Assembly: GCA_003194525.1 (NCBI GenBank)
Contig: NBIV01000001.1
Span: 1,054,001-1,118,000, forward strand
DNA: 64,000 bases
Direction: 5' to 3'
DNA from: Gracilariopsis chorda
Lineage: Eukaryota > Rhodophyta > Florideophyceae > Gracilariales > Gracilariaceae
Numbering within the stretch: position 1 is the stretch's first letter; each line of letters begins with the position of its first letter. Positions 50,394 through 61,152 of this stretch are shown in pieces. The position numbers and the translations under genes are program-made. Below the pieces are notes generated by a model. It did not search any database. It saw only the letters and a list, made by a program, of their open reading frames with translations, and was not told the DNA's origin.

Positions 50394-51315
50394 TGTGAAA
50401 GCGGTGAAAACCAGGAAGGGCAGATGCGCAGACCGAGTGGCGCAGTGAAAGCGCGGGGTGAGGAACGAAGCGTGATGAAAGCAGCCAGAAAGGCGAAGCA
50501 GAGCTGACGAGAATTGGCAACAGTGGCGGCGCAACGATGGGCGACTCGGGAAGGTGTGCGTCGCCGCAATAGAAGGCTACTTGAGAAGAGTTGACTTTTC
50601 TTCTAGAGCACTGAAATGCGCGCGCATGATACAAACAGCCCCAAAATCAAGCGAAAAAACACGCTACTGCTGCCGTGTGCTTTGCGCTGCGTGCATGGTA
50701 CGCCAGCGCGTATATATTCGGATCTTCACGTGGCCAATCCAGTGTGCTGTGCTTCCTGTATTTCATTTTATGTTTTTTTGAAACTTTCCAGGGACGCGCG
50801 CCCCGTCGGGCGGCGCGCAAGGGTGGAGGGGGAGCAGGACACGTTAGACGTAGTCGTCGAATGGAAGAGCATTCTCGTGACCATCGTGATGATGTTTACA
50901 GATTCTAGCTAGGAGGCGTAGACCGCTTTGAAGGTGGTGGATCAGTCGTTTGGAGATGGCTCGTGATGAGGAAGAACGAGGTGCGTGGCACGTGGTTGCG
51001 TCGCGTTGGAGCGGCGAAGCCGCGATTACCCAGTCTCACCTAATGCTGTCAACTCGCGGTTCGTCATGGACAAGGACAATTGAAACGCTATTGATCAGCA
51101 TCTCCCAGCCTCAATAGCATTAATAACAAGGATAATCTCAAACCTTACGTTGTCAAATGCTGTCGAAACGCTACCGTTTACGTAATTACAAAGTCACCGT
51201 CCGCGTCCCAAACATGTACCATTCCTCTCGAGTGCCGCTTTCCACCACCCCTTGTTGCTCACAAAGGCCACGTATCCATGCATTGCACACAATATCCACC
51301 ACATGCGCAAGCCAC
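50394..51315. other. Intergenic stretch
   Basis: 922 nt between the MYCBP promoter and the 3' end of the SDR gene. No gene-like frame. No repeats apart from short runs. Confidence 0.45.
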
Positions 51316-52308
51316 TCACTGCCCATCCAGCGCAAATCCCTTTTCCTTCAATATACCTTCAAGACTCTCTAACAAGCGCTCTCGTTTCGTACCACTATAT
51401 CTGGTACCAGCCGCGCACAGATGTTTAGGCACCACCTGTCTGTCGAAGAAGAATTCGCCACTGGGTAGTGACAACACCTCTTCCGCCACAGCCATGTACA
51501 CTATCGTGTCAGCGCCCTCCTCGGCGCTGCGGAACTGTCCCTTCAACGCATTGTAGAACTCCGGGATCGAGCTTTCAACACCCGGTGTTTTCGCCCATCC
51601 GGGATGCATGCTTCCCCAGAAAATGCCCTTGTCCTTGTACTTTTCAGCCCAGTGCTCGGTCATGGCAACCTGATGACGTTTGCTCCTTGCATATTGCTTC
51701 GAGCCGTCAATTCCCTTTGCATTGCTCAGCCCCTTTCCATCAAAGTCATCAACTTCCAGTCCTTCCGTCAGCATACCTCCCGAACTCACCGTAATTACCC
51801 GAGCATCCTTGGATTTTTCCAACACCGGTAACAGCATTTCCGTCAATGCAAAAGTACCCAACGTATTTGTAGCAAACGATAATTCAAACCCATCCTCAGA
51901 AACCCTGCGTTCATTCACAAGAATACCTGCATTATTCACCAGCGCCGCGATTCCAAGTCCGCTCCGTCTCCATTCATCGGCGAAACGGCGCACTTGAGCC
52001 AAACTCGAAATGTCGCATACATGAATCTGCACACGATCATTCCCGCTCTGTGCTACGATTTGACTCCGGGCGGTTTCCCCTTTGGCACCGTTTCGACATA
52101 CAATGTGCACCGTGCCGCCGCGTTCGGCGATTTGTTGTGCCGTGACAAAGCCCAGACCTGAAGTGCCACCGGTTACGATGTAGTGCTTTCCGGTCAGATC
52201 TATGTCCAGTGCGGTGGGATTGAACGACTTCTTGCGCGCCCTAAATCCGCGGGATCCGAACGTGAGACAGCCTAAAGCGACGAATTGGACTGTTCTGAAA
52301 GCTTGCAT
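51316..52308 (-). CDS. Short-chain dehydrogenase/reductase (DHRS12-like)
   Basis: 330 aa from the ATG at 52306-52308; the upstream open frame begins with TTG. A hydrophobic N-terminus (VQFVALGCLTF) may be a membrane anchor. Rossmann signature TGGTSGLG is at 46-53, with NNAG (ALVNNAGIL), the catalytic Ser (ITVSSGG) and the Tyr-Lys pair in QYARSKRHQ. The C-terminal HPGWAKTPGVESS block and the anchor resemble DHRS12/retinol-dehydrogenase-type classical SDRs, acting on lipid-like alcohols or ketones with NAD(P). The substrate is unknown. Confidence 0.85.
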   Translation of the reverse strand: MQAFRTVQFVALGCLTFGSRGFRARKKSFNPTALDIDLTGKHYIVTGGTSGLGFVTAQQIAERGGTVHIVCRNGAKGETARSQIVAQSGNDRVQIHVCDISSLAQVRRFADEWRRSGLGIAALVNNAGILVNERRVSEDGFELSFATNTLGTFALTEMLLPVLEKSKDARVITVSSGGMLTEGLEVDDFDGKGLSNAKGIDGSKQYARSKRHQVAMTEHWAEKYKDKGIFWGSMHPGWAKTPGVESSIPEFYNALKGQFRSAEEGADTIVYMAVAEEVLSLPSGEFFFDRQVVPKHLCAAGTRYSGTKRERLLESLEGILKEKGFALDGQ

Positions 52309-54105
52309 TTTGGTGTTGAATTGAGCTGAGTGAGGCCGACTTGATGGTCGAATGGTCGTTGTGTTTGCTTGTAGGGGGTGAAGATGTGGAGAGTTGGAAA
52401 TCAAAAGTTGGTGCGGCAGAGTTGTTTATAAACGCTGAATCGGGTGACGGCACGGCTAATGTTGAGAGCAAAGAAAATGAACGCATGAGGTGTCGGGAAA
52501 CCGTGGTGCAGGTTACCTCGTCAGCAGGATTTGTATCTTACCGCACACGGGGCGGTCTGTGATTCATTGCTTCGCGATGGTAGAAGGGCACGTGCATCAC
52601 ATTGCAGTCTCTTTTTGAAGGAGAACAATGTAACCGTTGTTCAAAGGGACGGACGTCGCAGGTTAGATGCAAGAGAGCAACACAAAGGCGTTTCAAACAA
52701 AATTGATGGATGCGATACCGCCGAAAAATGGCAATTCTCGTTTATTTCTTTGTGTTTGCACAGTGCGATGGCCCTGATTGGCGTTTTCTGAACAATCACC
52801 TTCGCTCCACGTCATCACCAACAGGTGCCACCATGACAGTTCATGGTCCGCTTCTACCCCACACCGTTTGCCATTGCAGCGGATGATGTTGAGCATTCTC
52901 CAAGTCATCCGGACAGAATCTACTACCCTTGGTATCTAAGTTACATCTTAGCCTGTGATGCTGATTTCCCCCGGCAAATCTCTTTCTCAATCTGATTTGA
53001 ACTCACCGATGGACACAATAAGTTCGGTTGTGTAATACTCTTCGACGACACCACTCTTGGTCACTGTCATTAACTGTATGTGAATGCAGCGGCATTCATA
53101 TTCGAGTCGTTTGTTCGAATATATTTCACCTTCTCAGACAACCTCACTACTGCGTCCTCAAATTGCACACATCATGACCAGCAGTTTCTCTTTTTGAATG
53201 CCATGATTGACGTCACCGCGCTATCGACAGTATCTGTACTCAGACTCTCCTGCAGGCACCTTACACTGAAGTACAAGATAGAACTTCTATAATAGAAGGC
53301 CAGCGGTTATAGGGATACCCTTGGTAACCCTTAACTCTTCGCTTTCCTGCTAATTCTCCACTGCAAAGATCTTTACGACACAAAGCAACGTGAACAACTG
53401 GCGCTGCCCACGCTGCCATTTTCGTAACAAGCGTCAATAGTCCAGCTCGAAGCATGACAATGCTACCACGATATTCATTTTAGTACCCACACACCATTTC
53501 AAGGCGCGACGCGCGGCTTCTTTCGCAGCAGTGATGAGTAACCTAGGGGCCAAATTTTCGAAGACAGACTCACCAGTGGTCTTGAGTGACATGCAAGAGC
53601 GCTCCCAGCCTTCGGGGTGACGCTAAGTCACCCAGGGCTCGGCACGGCATTGTAGATCGAGGGATCGATTTGTGGTCCAGGTCAATTGCCAACCAGGCAG
53701 TTTTATTCAGTCAATGTCAGAACCAGCAGCGGACTAATTGCACTCGTCAACAACAGAGCAGACTGTGGCCCGCGGGATAAGGTGCATGCCCGTTCGTTCT
53801 AATCTCGCACAATTCACAGGCGCAATCCGCAACGGGCCGGTTTTGAGCTTCCGTTCTGAATCGCAGTCCTTGCAGCCATCCACACACCTACCCTAGCAAG
53901 CTCATCGATCACAAGGCGCACTTGTCTGTGGCACTACGAAGCGAGGCGGACTTCGGCTTACCGTTCACGCTACCGGCCTCCAACTACAGTCAAGGCTTCC
54001 TCATACGCCCGTGCTTGGCACAACGCTCAGACGTGAAACACGTTGACGCAAGCACGAAAGCAGTACATCTCCGCACCAAGTCCTCGCAAGGACCCGTACC
54101 GACAA
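52309..54105. other. Intergenic stretch between divergent genes
   Basis: 1.8 kb between the SDR and polyprenol reductase starts. Only short frames. No RNA gene or array detected. Confidence 0.45.
52425..52430 (-). promoter_or_regulatory. Possible TATA box of the SDR gene
   Basis: A TTTATAAAC sequence (near-palindromic) about 117 nt upstream of the SDR ATG on the minus strand. Confidence 0.4.
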
Positions 54106-55017
54106 ATGGATGTCGTAGGTTTCACCTACGCCGCATTACATGTTTTATGGGCAACAGGCACCATCGGGTTTGTACTTCGGCGTTCGATACCTCTACTGAA
54201 CGAAGTGTTAACCTATGGTAAATTTCACTCCTTACCCGCTGGTCGTTACAAGCGTTCAAAACTCCTCACGGCTGTGTTAACCCAAGTAATACCAACGCCC
54301 TTCGTGTGGAAGTTGTTGTACATTGTCGGATTGACCTCATCAGCAATCTACTCTACCATCTTTAATACCTACACAAATCCTATCGCCATAATGTACACAA
54401 TTCAGGTAGCGCGCAGGCTTGTGGAGTGCTTCTTTGTCCACAAATTTTCAAAGACTCGCTTGCTGTCACTCTTTCAATTAGTCTGTGGAGTGTCCTACTA
54501 CATTATAGCACCACTCACGATACATATTGAATGCTACAAAATGGCGCAAGCAAACGAACTAATACCTTCAACCCGATTCGCAGCCGTGAGTTACCCCCAC
54601 GAAAACACACAACAAAAGACGAAATCGATGTCTACATACCTAGTGACACTGACCATTATATTTCCGCTTATCCTGCACTACACGAGACAGCTCTTACTCA
54701 TATTTGCCACAGGGTCCATCTCTCAGCACTCTGCACACCGTACACTTGCTAACATTACGCCAAGAGTTGGCAAGTACGGCCTTCCTCATGGGTTTCTGTT
54801 CCGTTATGTGATTTGTCCTCACTATCTTGCCGAGATCATCGTATATGCAGCATTTGTCTTTGCGTTACGTCGCACTGGATCATCCCTTATGTTTGCGTTT
54901 GTGGTGGCAAATCTTACGGATTCGGCCTGGAGAACCAGAGAGTGGTATGCCACCATGTTTTCGGCAGAGATGAAAGCAGTTCATGCACCGCGGGCAATAA
55001 TTCCATTCTTGCTGTAA
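54106..55017 (+). CDS. Polyprenol reductase (SRD5A3/DFG10 family)
   Basis: 303 aa from ATG 54106; the frame extends upstream only to TTG. A multi-pass membrane protein with the steroid 5-alpha-reductase C-terminal region. Family blocks: TYGKFHS near residue 45, VARRLVECFFVHKFS around 115, and the C-terminal run GKYGLPHGFLFRYVICPHY followed by LAEIIVYAAFVFAL, ending in RAIIPFLL. These match SRD5A3 (human, KHRKAFLPFLF end), which reduces polyprenol to dolichol for N-glycosylation in the ER. Conserved residues for NADPH binding are in the C-terminal third. Convergent with the P5A ATPase, 171 nt between stops. Confidence 0.87.
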   Translation: MDVVGFTYAALHVLWATGTIGFVLRRSIPLLNEVLTYGKFHSLPAGRYKRSKLLTAVLTQVIPTPFVWKLLYIVGLTSSAIYSTIFNTYTNPIAIMYTIQVARRLVECFFVHKFSKTRLLSLFQLVCGVSYYIIAPLTIHIECYKMAQANELIPSTRFAAVSYPHENTQQKTKSMSTYLVTLTIIFPLILHYTRQLLLIFATGSISQHSAHRTLANITPRVGKYGLPHGFLFRYVICPHYLAEIIVYAAFVFALRRTGSSLMFAFVVANLTDSAWRTREWYATMFSAEMKAVHAPRAIIPFLL

Positions 55018-55188
55018 ATATTCAAGCGAAACACTACTAGGCCTATTTACTTGCCATTGCAATCGATAACATCCATGAAACCACGCGAACTAGTCGGGAA
55101 AACTGCTTGCATGAGCCAAGCAGATCGTTGGTAACCAGGACGTGAGGAGCAGAAAGAAAATCAGGATCAGGACGTCGAGCTCGAGTTC

Positions 55189-58100
55189 TCAGTCCAAGAC
55201 GCGGACTCGGGGAGAGAGCAGGAAAGTGAATATTCTGTCCACAAGAAAAGCTCCGAGGATATCGAAAATGATAACCCCTGATATTTCTAGTTGTAACTTC
55301 CTTGAGGGCCATGGTTCTAATTCCATATACTCGTTCAAGTCGGGAGAGACCTCCGCAGTGCAGATGGCGAGAAGGGCACCACAGGCAAGGAGTGAATTTA
55401 GCAACCCTTTGTTTTCGAGCAAACCTTGCATGTATGGACGACCCTTGTAATTCAGTAGGTACACTGATAACTGTTGAGCAATGGAAATCAAGAAAATAAC
55501 AGTGTTCGTTAGGGACGGTGCGAACTCATCATCAACTTTTGGTGCGTATCCTTCCGGAAGGTAGGGGCGGACAAGTCGCATGCAGGCAAAAAGGGAGAAC
55601 ACATGCACGGCGAGCTGTCCAACAGTAGACACAAGGAGATGCGGTGTGAAGATCGAGAAGCCCGGTCTCTGTGGCGATATCTTCTTCAACGGTTTGGAGC
55701 GGTTGATCATGAAAGATACAGCAGAAAGTACGATGGCTATTATCGTCATTTGTGTGTCTCCCATTTGAACCCCCTCCAGGTATAGCACAGAAAGAGAGTA
55801 CGCACTGATGAGACAATTCAAGGCCAGAATCTGGTACATTTGAAGCGTTGTCGACAGGGTGCACCGCCCCTGTCGGATTATTGATGCGCAGGAGTCAATA
55901 GTCATTCGTCTTGATGTAAAAGGGGATGCAATTGATGCATCTCCAAGCTTAACGAGGGGTGCTTCATCACCTACACTGCCCAAGCTCGCTGAGAGCTCGT
56001 CCATTTTCTTTTGGTACGTTTCTGAGTGCGTCATTTTTGTATTGATCACGGCATTCTCTGTGTCAGACTTCCGGTTCTGGTCAGATGTTGTTGCTGGTTT
56101 TCCGGACTTCTTCCGACTTCGCAAATTAGTACTCTTCTGAGTCTTCGTCACTGCATTCGGTCCTAAGACTTGGGACCTGGCGGCTGCGTCTGCCTGAACC
56201 TTTTCACTCCTAGGATTGTGAAGTATTGTGGACAATAAGGCGACACCGACGTGGGCCTGTTTCAGGGCTCCTACATCATTAGTCCCATCTCCGCACATGA
56301 GAGTTATAAGCCCCTGCTCTTTGAAAGATGTAAGGACCTTCTCCTTCTGTTCTGGGGACATGCGTGCATATACTTTGATGTACTTGAGCATCTGTGATGC
56401 GTGCTCATCCATCTCCAGAAGGAATCGAAGAGCAGGACCGGACACACAAAGATCGAAATCCTGAGAGAGTTGGGGCATGGTACTGACTGAAAACCGCTTC
56501 TTTCGCTTTCCAGAGTTCGCGCTGAACCATTCCAAAGTTCCAGGGTTAACTTCACTCTTATCAAGAACCAAAACACTCTTTACACATATACCAACTTGTG
56601 TCGCAACATGTGCGGCTGTTAGAGTGGCATCGCCAGTGATCATGATAACGATGTGACTGGATTTCTTCAGCGAACGAATGACCTTTCTCGAGTCTGCGCG
56701 TAACGGACACTCGAAACAGATAAAGCCAGCAAACGTTAGACCTGATTCTGCTTCCTCGCGGGATATCCTTGTGGCTTGGGAAGCGGTCACAACAGAATCT
56801 AGATCCTTATATGCCAAGGCAAGAACTCGGTAGCCTTCTCTTGCGAGACGATGTGCACTTGCTTTGTATTTAGCAGGGAGTTGGCCATCCGCTAGGAGCT
56901 TGCCAACCGCTTCTGGTGAACCTTTTAGAAGAACGCGGAAGCCATTGCGAGGTGAGTTCCCACCAATGTCCGCGATTACACTCATTCTTTGAAGAGCCGA
57001 TGCAAAGCTGAAACGATGCAAGATCTTAGCGCACGCGAGCCCAGCACCACCTCGCTTTGGCACACTGACACCAGTACGTCCATAGTTCCATTGAACTGCA
57101 TCTAATGCTGCAAGTTCGAGAGGATCTCCGATCAATTCGTTATCAACGTGCACCAAAGAATGACATGCCCCGAGGACAAGTGCAGCGTCAATTGACGAAC
57201 TTAACACTGGCAATACATCGTACGTGTCTGAATTCGAGATTATGCCGTGCTCTTCCGCACCCGGGGTCTGTGGCAGTGCAACCCCGGCTGCGTTAATGGA
57301 GTCGGTTGTCAATGTTCCAGTCTTGTCAAAACAGCAAACGTCGATCTTGCCAGCAAAAGGGATTCTAAACGGCTCGATGCAGAAGACCAAGTTCTGCGCA
57401 AGCGATATCAGGGAGTTGTTGACTGCCAATGCAAGTTGCATCGGTAGCTCTGGGGGAACGACTGAAGTGATAATCAACACGCATCTCAACAACAATTTGT
57501 AGCGACCCTCCTGATCTTCTGTGTATCTGTGATACAGAACATATCCCGAGGCAGCAACAGCAAACACCAACATTAGGAGGATGAACAGTGCGGCCTCCCA
57601 TGAGTTTTCTGATACGGACTCCGTGGAATACATAATAGTACGCATAAGCTTGCCTTGTGAAGTTCCGAATCCTGTACGTAAAACGTAGCATATACATCCA
57701 CCATCCGGTGATTTTGCAGAGGGCGTCAATTCGCAAACTGCCGCTGGGGCATGAGTGAGGATACGGGTTCCTCCGAAAACTACGTGGTTCTTATGGACTG
57801 TGTTAACTGAAAGTGTCTCACCCATATCAGTGGATGAGATACGCGATATGGGCTCCTTCATAAGCGGAACAGATTCTCCCGTAAGCATTGCCTCGTTGAC
57901 AACAGCTGTCCCGGAAAGCAGAAGGAGATCACAAGGAACAACATGCGACGGATCCCTTCCGCGACCGATAGATACAATGTCGCCGGGAAGTAATTCCAGT
58001 GAAGATATAGTTTGCCACTTCTTTCCACGATAAACAGAAGTAGGGAGCGGTCGATTACGCATGCCACGCAGTTCTCGCAAACTACGTAACCTTGTCGCGA

Positions 58101-58827
58101 CAACCATGGCTTCAAGCAGGAGCATCATGCCAAAAGAAAGCAATGAGAACTTCCAATGTTCGTCCAATAGCCAGATCAAGATACAGAACACTTGAAAAAC
58201 AAAGAACGGCTTGAGTAAGTTCTCTCTGTAAAGCTCCATGAATGTAGGTGCCGGCATGTCTAGCTCATTTGCCCCAAAGCGGGCAAGACTGTGGATTAAC
58301 GCGTCATCACAAAGTCCATTAGAAGCACGCGCATACTGAGCATAATATGTTAATTCGTGCTGCGTTGGGTAGTACACTTTTTCAAAGACATGCGTCTCTG
58401 CGTTGTACTCATAGGTGCGCTTTTGAAATATGAAATAAATGCGATCGGCCTCGTCCGTACAAAGTTGAATTAGTTCGGACTTTCCTCGGTGCTTCTGGGG
58501 ACGTGCGTATGCGTATATTAAACCGTCGGTAACATGCTTTGAATCAATAGTGGTTATGGATTGCCATGATATGAACACTTTCGCCGCTACCGACCAGTGT
58601 TGAATCAGAAAGGAAAGGACATGGAAAAGAGCCAGCGAAGCCAGCAGTACTAGAGCTGTGAACTTGGTCAACTTGTAGTAGAGGACAGCCCCGAACCATG
58701 CGCAGTAGAGCAGAATGAACGGCAAAACGTCAAGCCTTGCGATCGGGCGAGCTGGACGATGAACACTCAGGTGAACAATTGAAGTACCAGTCCATTCTAT
58801 CTTTCTCTTAGATGTAGAGGACGACAT
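55189..58827 (-). CDS. P5A-type ATPase (ATP13A1/SPF1), ER membrane
   Basis: 1212 aa from the ATG at 58825-58827; the frame extends upstream only to a GTG. It has about ten to twelve membrane segments, the actuator TGESVPLMK, the phosphorylation site D501 in FDKTGTLTTDS, and the P5A motif PPELPMQLALAVN in membrane helix 4. The nucleotide-binding and hinge part includes MCGDGTNDVGALKQAHVGVA. P5A ATPases (Spf1, ATP13A1, plant PDR2/MIA) dislocate misinserted transmembrane helices from the ER. A basic Lys/Ser insertion (about 900-970) precedes the last membrane segments. Single exon, family length. Identity secure. Confidence 0.96.
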   Translation of the reverse strand: MSSSTSKRKIEWTGTSIVHLSVHRPARPIARLDVLPFILLYCAWFGAVLYYKLTKFTALVLLASLALFHVLSFLIQHWSVAAKVFISWQSITTIDSKHVTDGLIYAYARPQKHRGKSELIQLCTDEADRIYFIFQKRTYEYNAETHVFEKVYYPTQHELTYYAQYARASNGLCDDALIHSLARFGANELDMPAPTFMELYRENLLKPFFVFQVFCILIWLLDEHWKFSLLSFGMMLLLEAMVVATRLRSLRELRGMRNRPLPTSVYRGKKWQTISSLELLPGDIVSIGRGRDPSHVVPCDLLLLSGTAVVNEAMLTGESVPLMKEPISRISSTDMGETLSVNTVHKNHVVFGGTRILTHAPAAVCELTPSAKSPDGGCICYVLRTGFGTSQGKLMRTIMYSTESVSENSWEAALFILLMLVFAVAASGYVLYHRYTEDQEGRYKLLLRCVLIITSVVPPELPMQLALAVNNSLISLAQNLVFCIEPFRIPFAGKIDVCCFDKTGTLTTDSINAAGVALPQTPGAEEHGIISNSDTYDVLPVLSSSIDAALVLGACHSLVHVDNELIGDPLELAALDAVQWNYGRTGVSVPKRGGAGLACAKILHRFSFASALQRMSVIADIGGNSPRNGFRVLLKGSPEAVGKLLADGQLPAKYKASAHRLAREGYRVLALAYKDLDSVVTASQATRISREEAESGLTFAGFICFECPLRADSRKVIRSLKKSSHIVIMITGDATLTAAHVATQVGICVKSVLVLDKSEVNPGTLEWFSANSGKRKKRFSVSTMPQLSQDFDLCVSGPALRFLLEMDEHASQMLKYIKVYARMSPEQKEKVLTSFKEQGLITLMCGDGTNDVGALKQAHVGVALLSTILHNPRSEKVQADAAARSQVLGPNAVTKTQKSTNLRSRKKSGKPATTSDQNRKSDTENAVINTKMTHSETYQKKMDELSASLGSVGDEAPLVKLGDASIASPFTSRRMTIDSCASIIRQGRCTLSTTLQMYQILALNCLISAYSLSVLYLEGVQMGDTQMTIIAIVLSAVSFMINRSKPLKKISPQRPGFSIFTPHLLVSTVGQLAVHVFSLFACMRLVRPYLPEGYAPKVDDEFAPSLTNTVIFLISIAQQLSVYLLNYKGRPYMQGLLENKGLLNSLLACGALLAICTAEVSPDLNEYMELEPWPSRKLQLEISGVIIFDILGAFLVDRIFTFLLSPRVRVLD

Positions 58828-59610
58828 ATTCAATGCTCGCCGATGACAGGGAAGGGATGGCGAACAAAGCTGCGGGTCCGAGACAAGAAGCCTCTTCGCT
58901 GTCCCGAGCAGAGGAATGTGTAGCACAGCAATGTGAGCGCCACGAGCGAACTCTGGCAGGCAGAGCTTGGCTGCGGCACAACCCGCGAATCAGTCGATTT
59001 TGATCGTGCAGGCACACGTGTTTTAGGTTGCGGATTGCTTACAGCTAGCTTTCGCTACCCTTCGTAGATCAATTAGGATGATGTACAACTTTTTTCGGTA
59101 GCAATTGACACACATAATTTAAGGCGGAAGGGCTCTATGATACAAAGGTACCAAAAGTACCAAAGGTACGAACGGTACCTGTCGAAGTGAGTGAAGAGAA
59201 ACCGAGCCATATCTGTAGCTTTCAGACTCGTATCCCATCGTAGCTTCTGGACTTGAAGAGTGCGTAGCAGGACGGCGGGACCGTAAGTTCTATTGAAGGA
59301 GAATATTAAGAAGCAATCATCCATGCAGAGTACTCATCATACCGCGTTCATATGATTGTCAACTTCGACGAGAGCCTTTGTTCTTGCAGTCACCCAGAGG
59401 AGGCATCCAGGTTCAAGTTTCGTATAAGTTAGCGCCACCAACTGCTACACTGAAGAAAGTGCGATCGCAAAAAACGCCTGTGCACGGTAAAAAACAGCAT
59501 TCGTTTTAACAGAAAAGCTTCCTTTTTCAAGAAGGGACCTCTCATCTTAATCAGTCACTCTTTTCCCTGGATAAAAGTGAGACGAGAAAGCATTTTATTG
59601 CACTAGCAAA
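58828..59610. promoter_or_regulatory. Bidirectional promoter region, P5A ATPase / RPC6
   Basis: 783 nt between divergent ATGs. Contains four tandem 9-mers of CAAAGGTAC type at 59143-59178. Confidence 0.5.
59143..59178. repeat. Four tandem 9-bp units, CAAAGGTAC type
   Basis: CAAAGGTAC, CAAAAGTAC, CAAAGGTAC, GAACGGTAC in direct succession, in the bidirectional region. Could be a regulatory-protein binding array. Confidence 0.85.
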
Positions 59611-60501
59611 ATGCCGGACCCTTTACTGCGAGCACTGCAGACTACTATACTTCGAATATGTCAGACGTGTCCGGAAGGTTTAACCGATGGAGAAATCGTT
59701 CAGCGTCTAGATACAGACGTGAAACCAAAGCATCGCCTTGATTCGTACAACGAGCTGTTGCGTACTGGAAGGTTGAAGTTACTTAAGAAGACCGTTGGGG
59801 AAGGGCCTACCAAGAAAGACGTAGTCGTTTACCAGTGGGTTAGCCTCAAAGATGCTGAGAAGTTCCGAGGGCTTGACGCTACTGAACGAATGGTGTATGA
59901 TATGATTGAACGCTCTGGACAGAATGGTGTGACAAAAAGAGACATGAAATTTCGCACCAACATTCAGAATACCTCTGAACTGAAGCAAATCGTTGAGAGA
60001 TTAATCGCCCGAGGGCTGGTAAAGGAGATCAAATCAGTTCAAGGGGCTAACAAGAAGGTGTACATTGCATCTGAAGTTGAACCTTCGGCCGCGCACACAG
60101 GTGGCCCTTGGTATAATGACGACAAAGAGTTTGATACTGAATTCATTGAGACAATATATGCTCACATTCTCTCCTATATGGGGACAATGGAATTTGTAAC
60201 GATTGAAAGTGTTACAGACTACGTAGCAGATCTAAAAATATCGAACGAAGACCTCACAAAGAGTGATATTCGACAACTGATGATGACTATGCTATATGAT
60301 TCTGTCATCGAAGAGTGTGAGGGACGGAAAGATGGAGGCGACTATTATCGAAGAGCTACTTCCACTCCGGGCGTTAATCACCTGTCTTCTGTGCCCTGCG
60401 GTTCGTGCCCTGTTTTTCACGATTGTAGCCCAGATGGTGTAATATCCCCGAAAACGTGCGTCTACATGAAGGAATGGCTAGAACAGACTACAGACTGGTG
60501 A
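59611..60501 (+). CDS. RPC6: RNA polymerase III subunit RPC6 (RPC34/POLR3F)
   Basis: 296 aa from ATG 59611. Two N-terminal winged helices (about 8-80 with GLTDGEIVQRLD; about 88-155 with SGQNGVTKRDMKFRTNIQ, ELKQIVERLIARGLVKEIK) are followed by a third region and a C-terminal cysteine cluster: C263, C266, C272 and C283 (PCGSCPVFHDC...TCVYMKEW). That cluster is the 4Fe-4S site described in the family. RPC6 helps open the promoter and bind TFIIIB. Family length, no insertions. Very clear. Confidence 0.95.
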   Translation: MPDPLLRALQTTILRICQTCPEGLTDGEIVQRLDTDVKPKHRLDSYNELLRTGRLKLLKKTVGEGPTKKDVVVYQWVSLKDAEKFRGLDATERMVYDMIERSGQNGVTKRDMKFRTNIQNTSELKQIVERLIARGLVKEIKSVQGANKKVYIASEVEPSAAHTGGPWYNDDKEFDTEFIETIYAHILSYMGTMEFVTIESVTDYVADLKISNEDLTKSDIRQLMMTMLYDSVIEECEGRKDGGDYYRRATSTPGVNHLSSVPCGSCPVFHDCSPDGVISPKTCVYMKEWLEQTTDW

Positions 60502-61152
60502 TACCAGCCTATACATACTTCAAGCATTAGGTTATTGCGTCCTTGAAAACCCCGAAACCTCTAGCACCAGACCTCAAGCTTCTATGTTCACAACGAGAGC
60601 AAAACCTCGTACCTCTGTGACCCTCGCCGCCCAATGCTTTCGTAGTGCAGCAGGCAACTGTTCACATCTTGATATCCTCAAGGGTTGAGCTGTTGCCATT
60701 TCTTCACTAAGATGGCTGTTGTCTCGAGAAAACTGCGTGTTTGCTAAACTTGAGAGATGGACGAAGGGACCTGCTGGTTTTTCATCCTTCGTGAGAGAGA
60801 GAAAGACGTGTGCTTGCTTTATCCTTCGTCGGGACTTGCATATGTTGTTTTCGCCTGATCCGCGAATCACTAGCTCCGTTGACCAGGAAACAGTGCAGAC
60901 GGAAGCCTTATACCGTTGGTAGCTCTCTTAAGCGGTACTGTACCAATGGGAGAAGGTTTCAAATGGAGGTGTTTTTGCCAAAGGCTTAATCTGGATGTAA
61001 TCTGCTTCAGATCAATTTGATCTGTACTCCGTACTCCGTATTCCTGTGCACTCGCTCAAGGTTCGTTCGGTGGTGCTCAGGTTTGCCATCCCAATTCTTC
61101 GCAGGTCTCAAACTACCGTGGAAGACTTTGTGTCTGTTCGAGTTTCCCAGCA
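60502..61152. other. Intergenic stretch
   Basis: 651 nt. A 41-codon minus-strand frame from ATG 60699 (about 60574-60699) and a + frame from 60719 are short and unrecognised; I do not call them. Confidence 0.4.
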
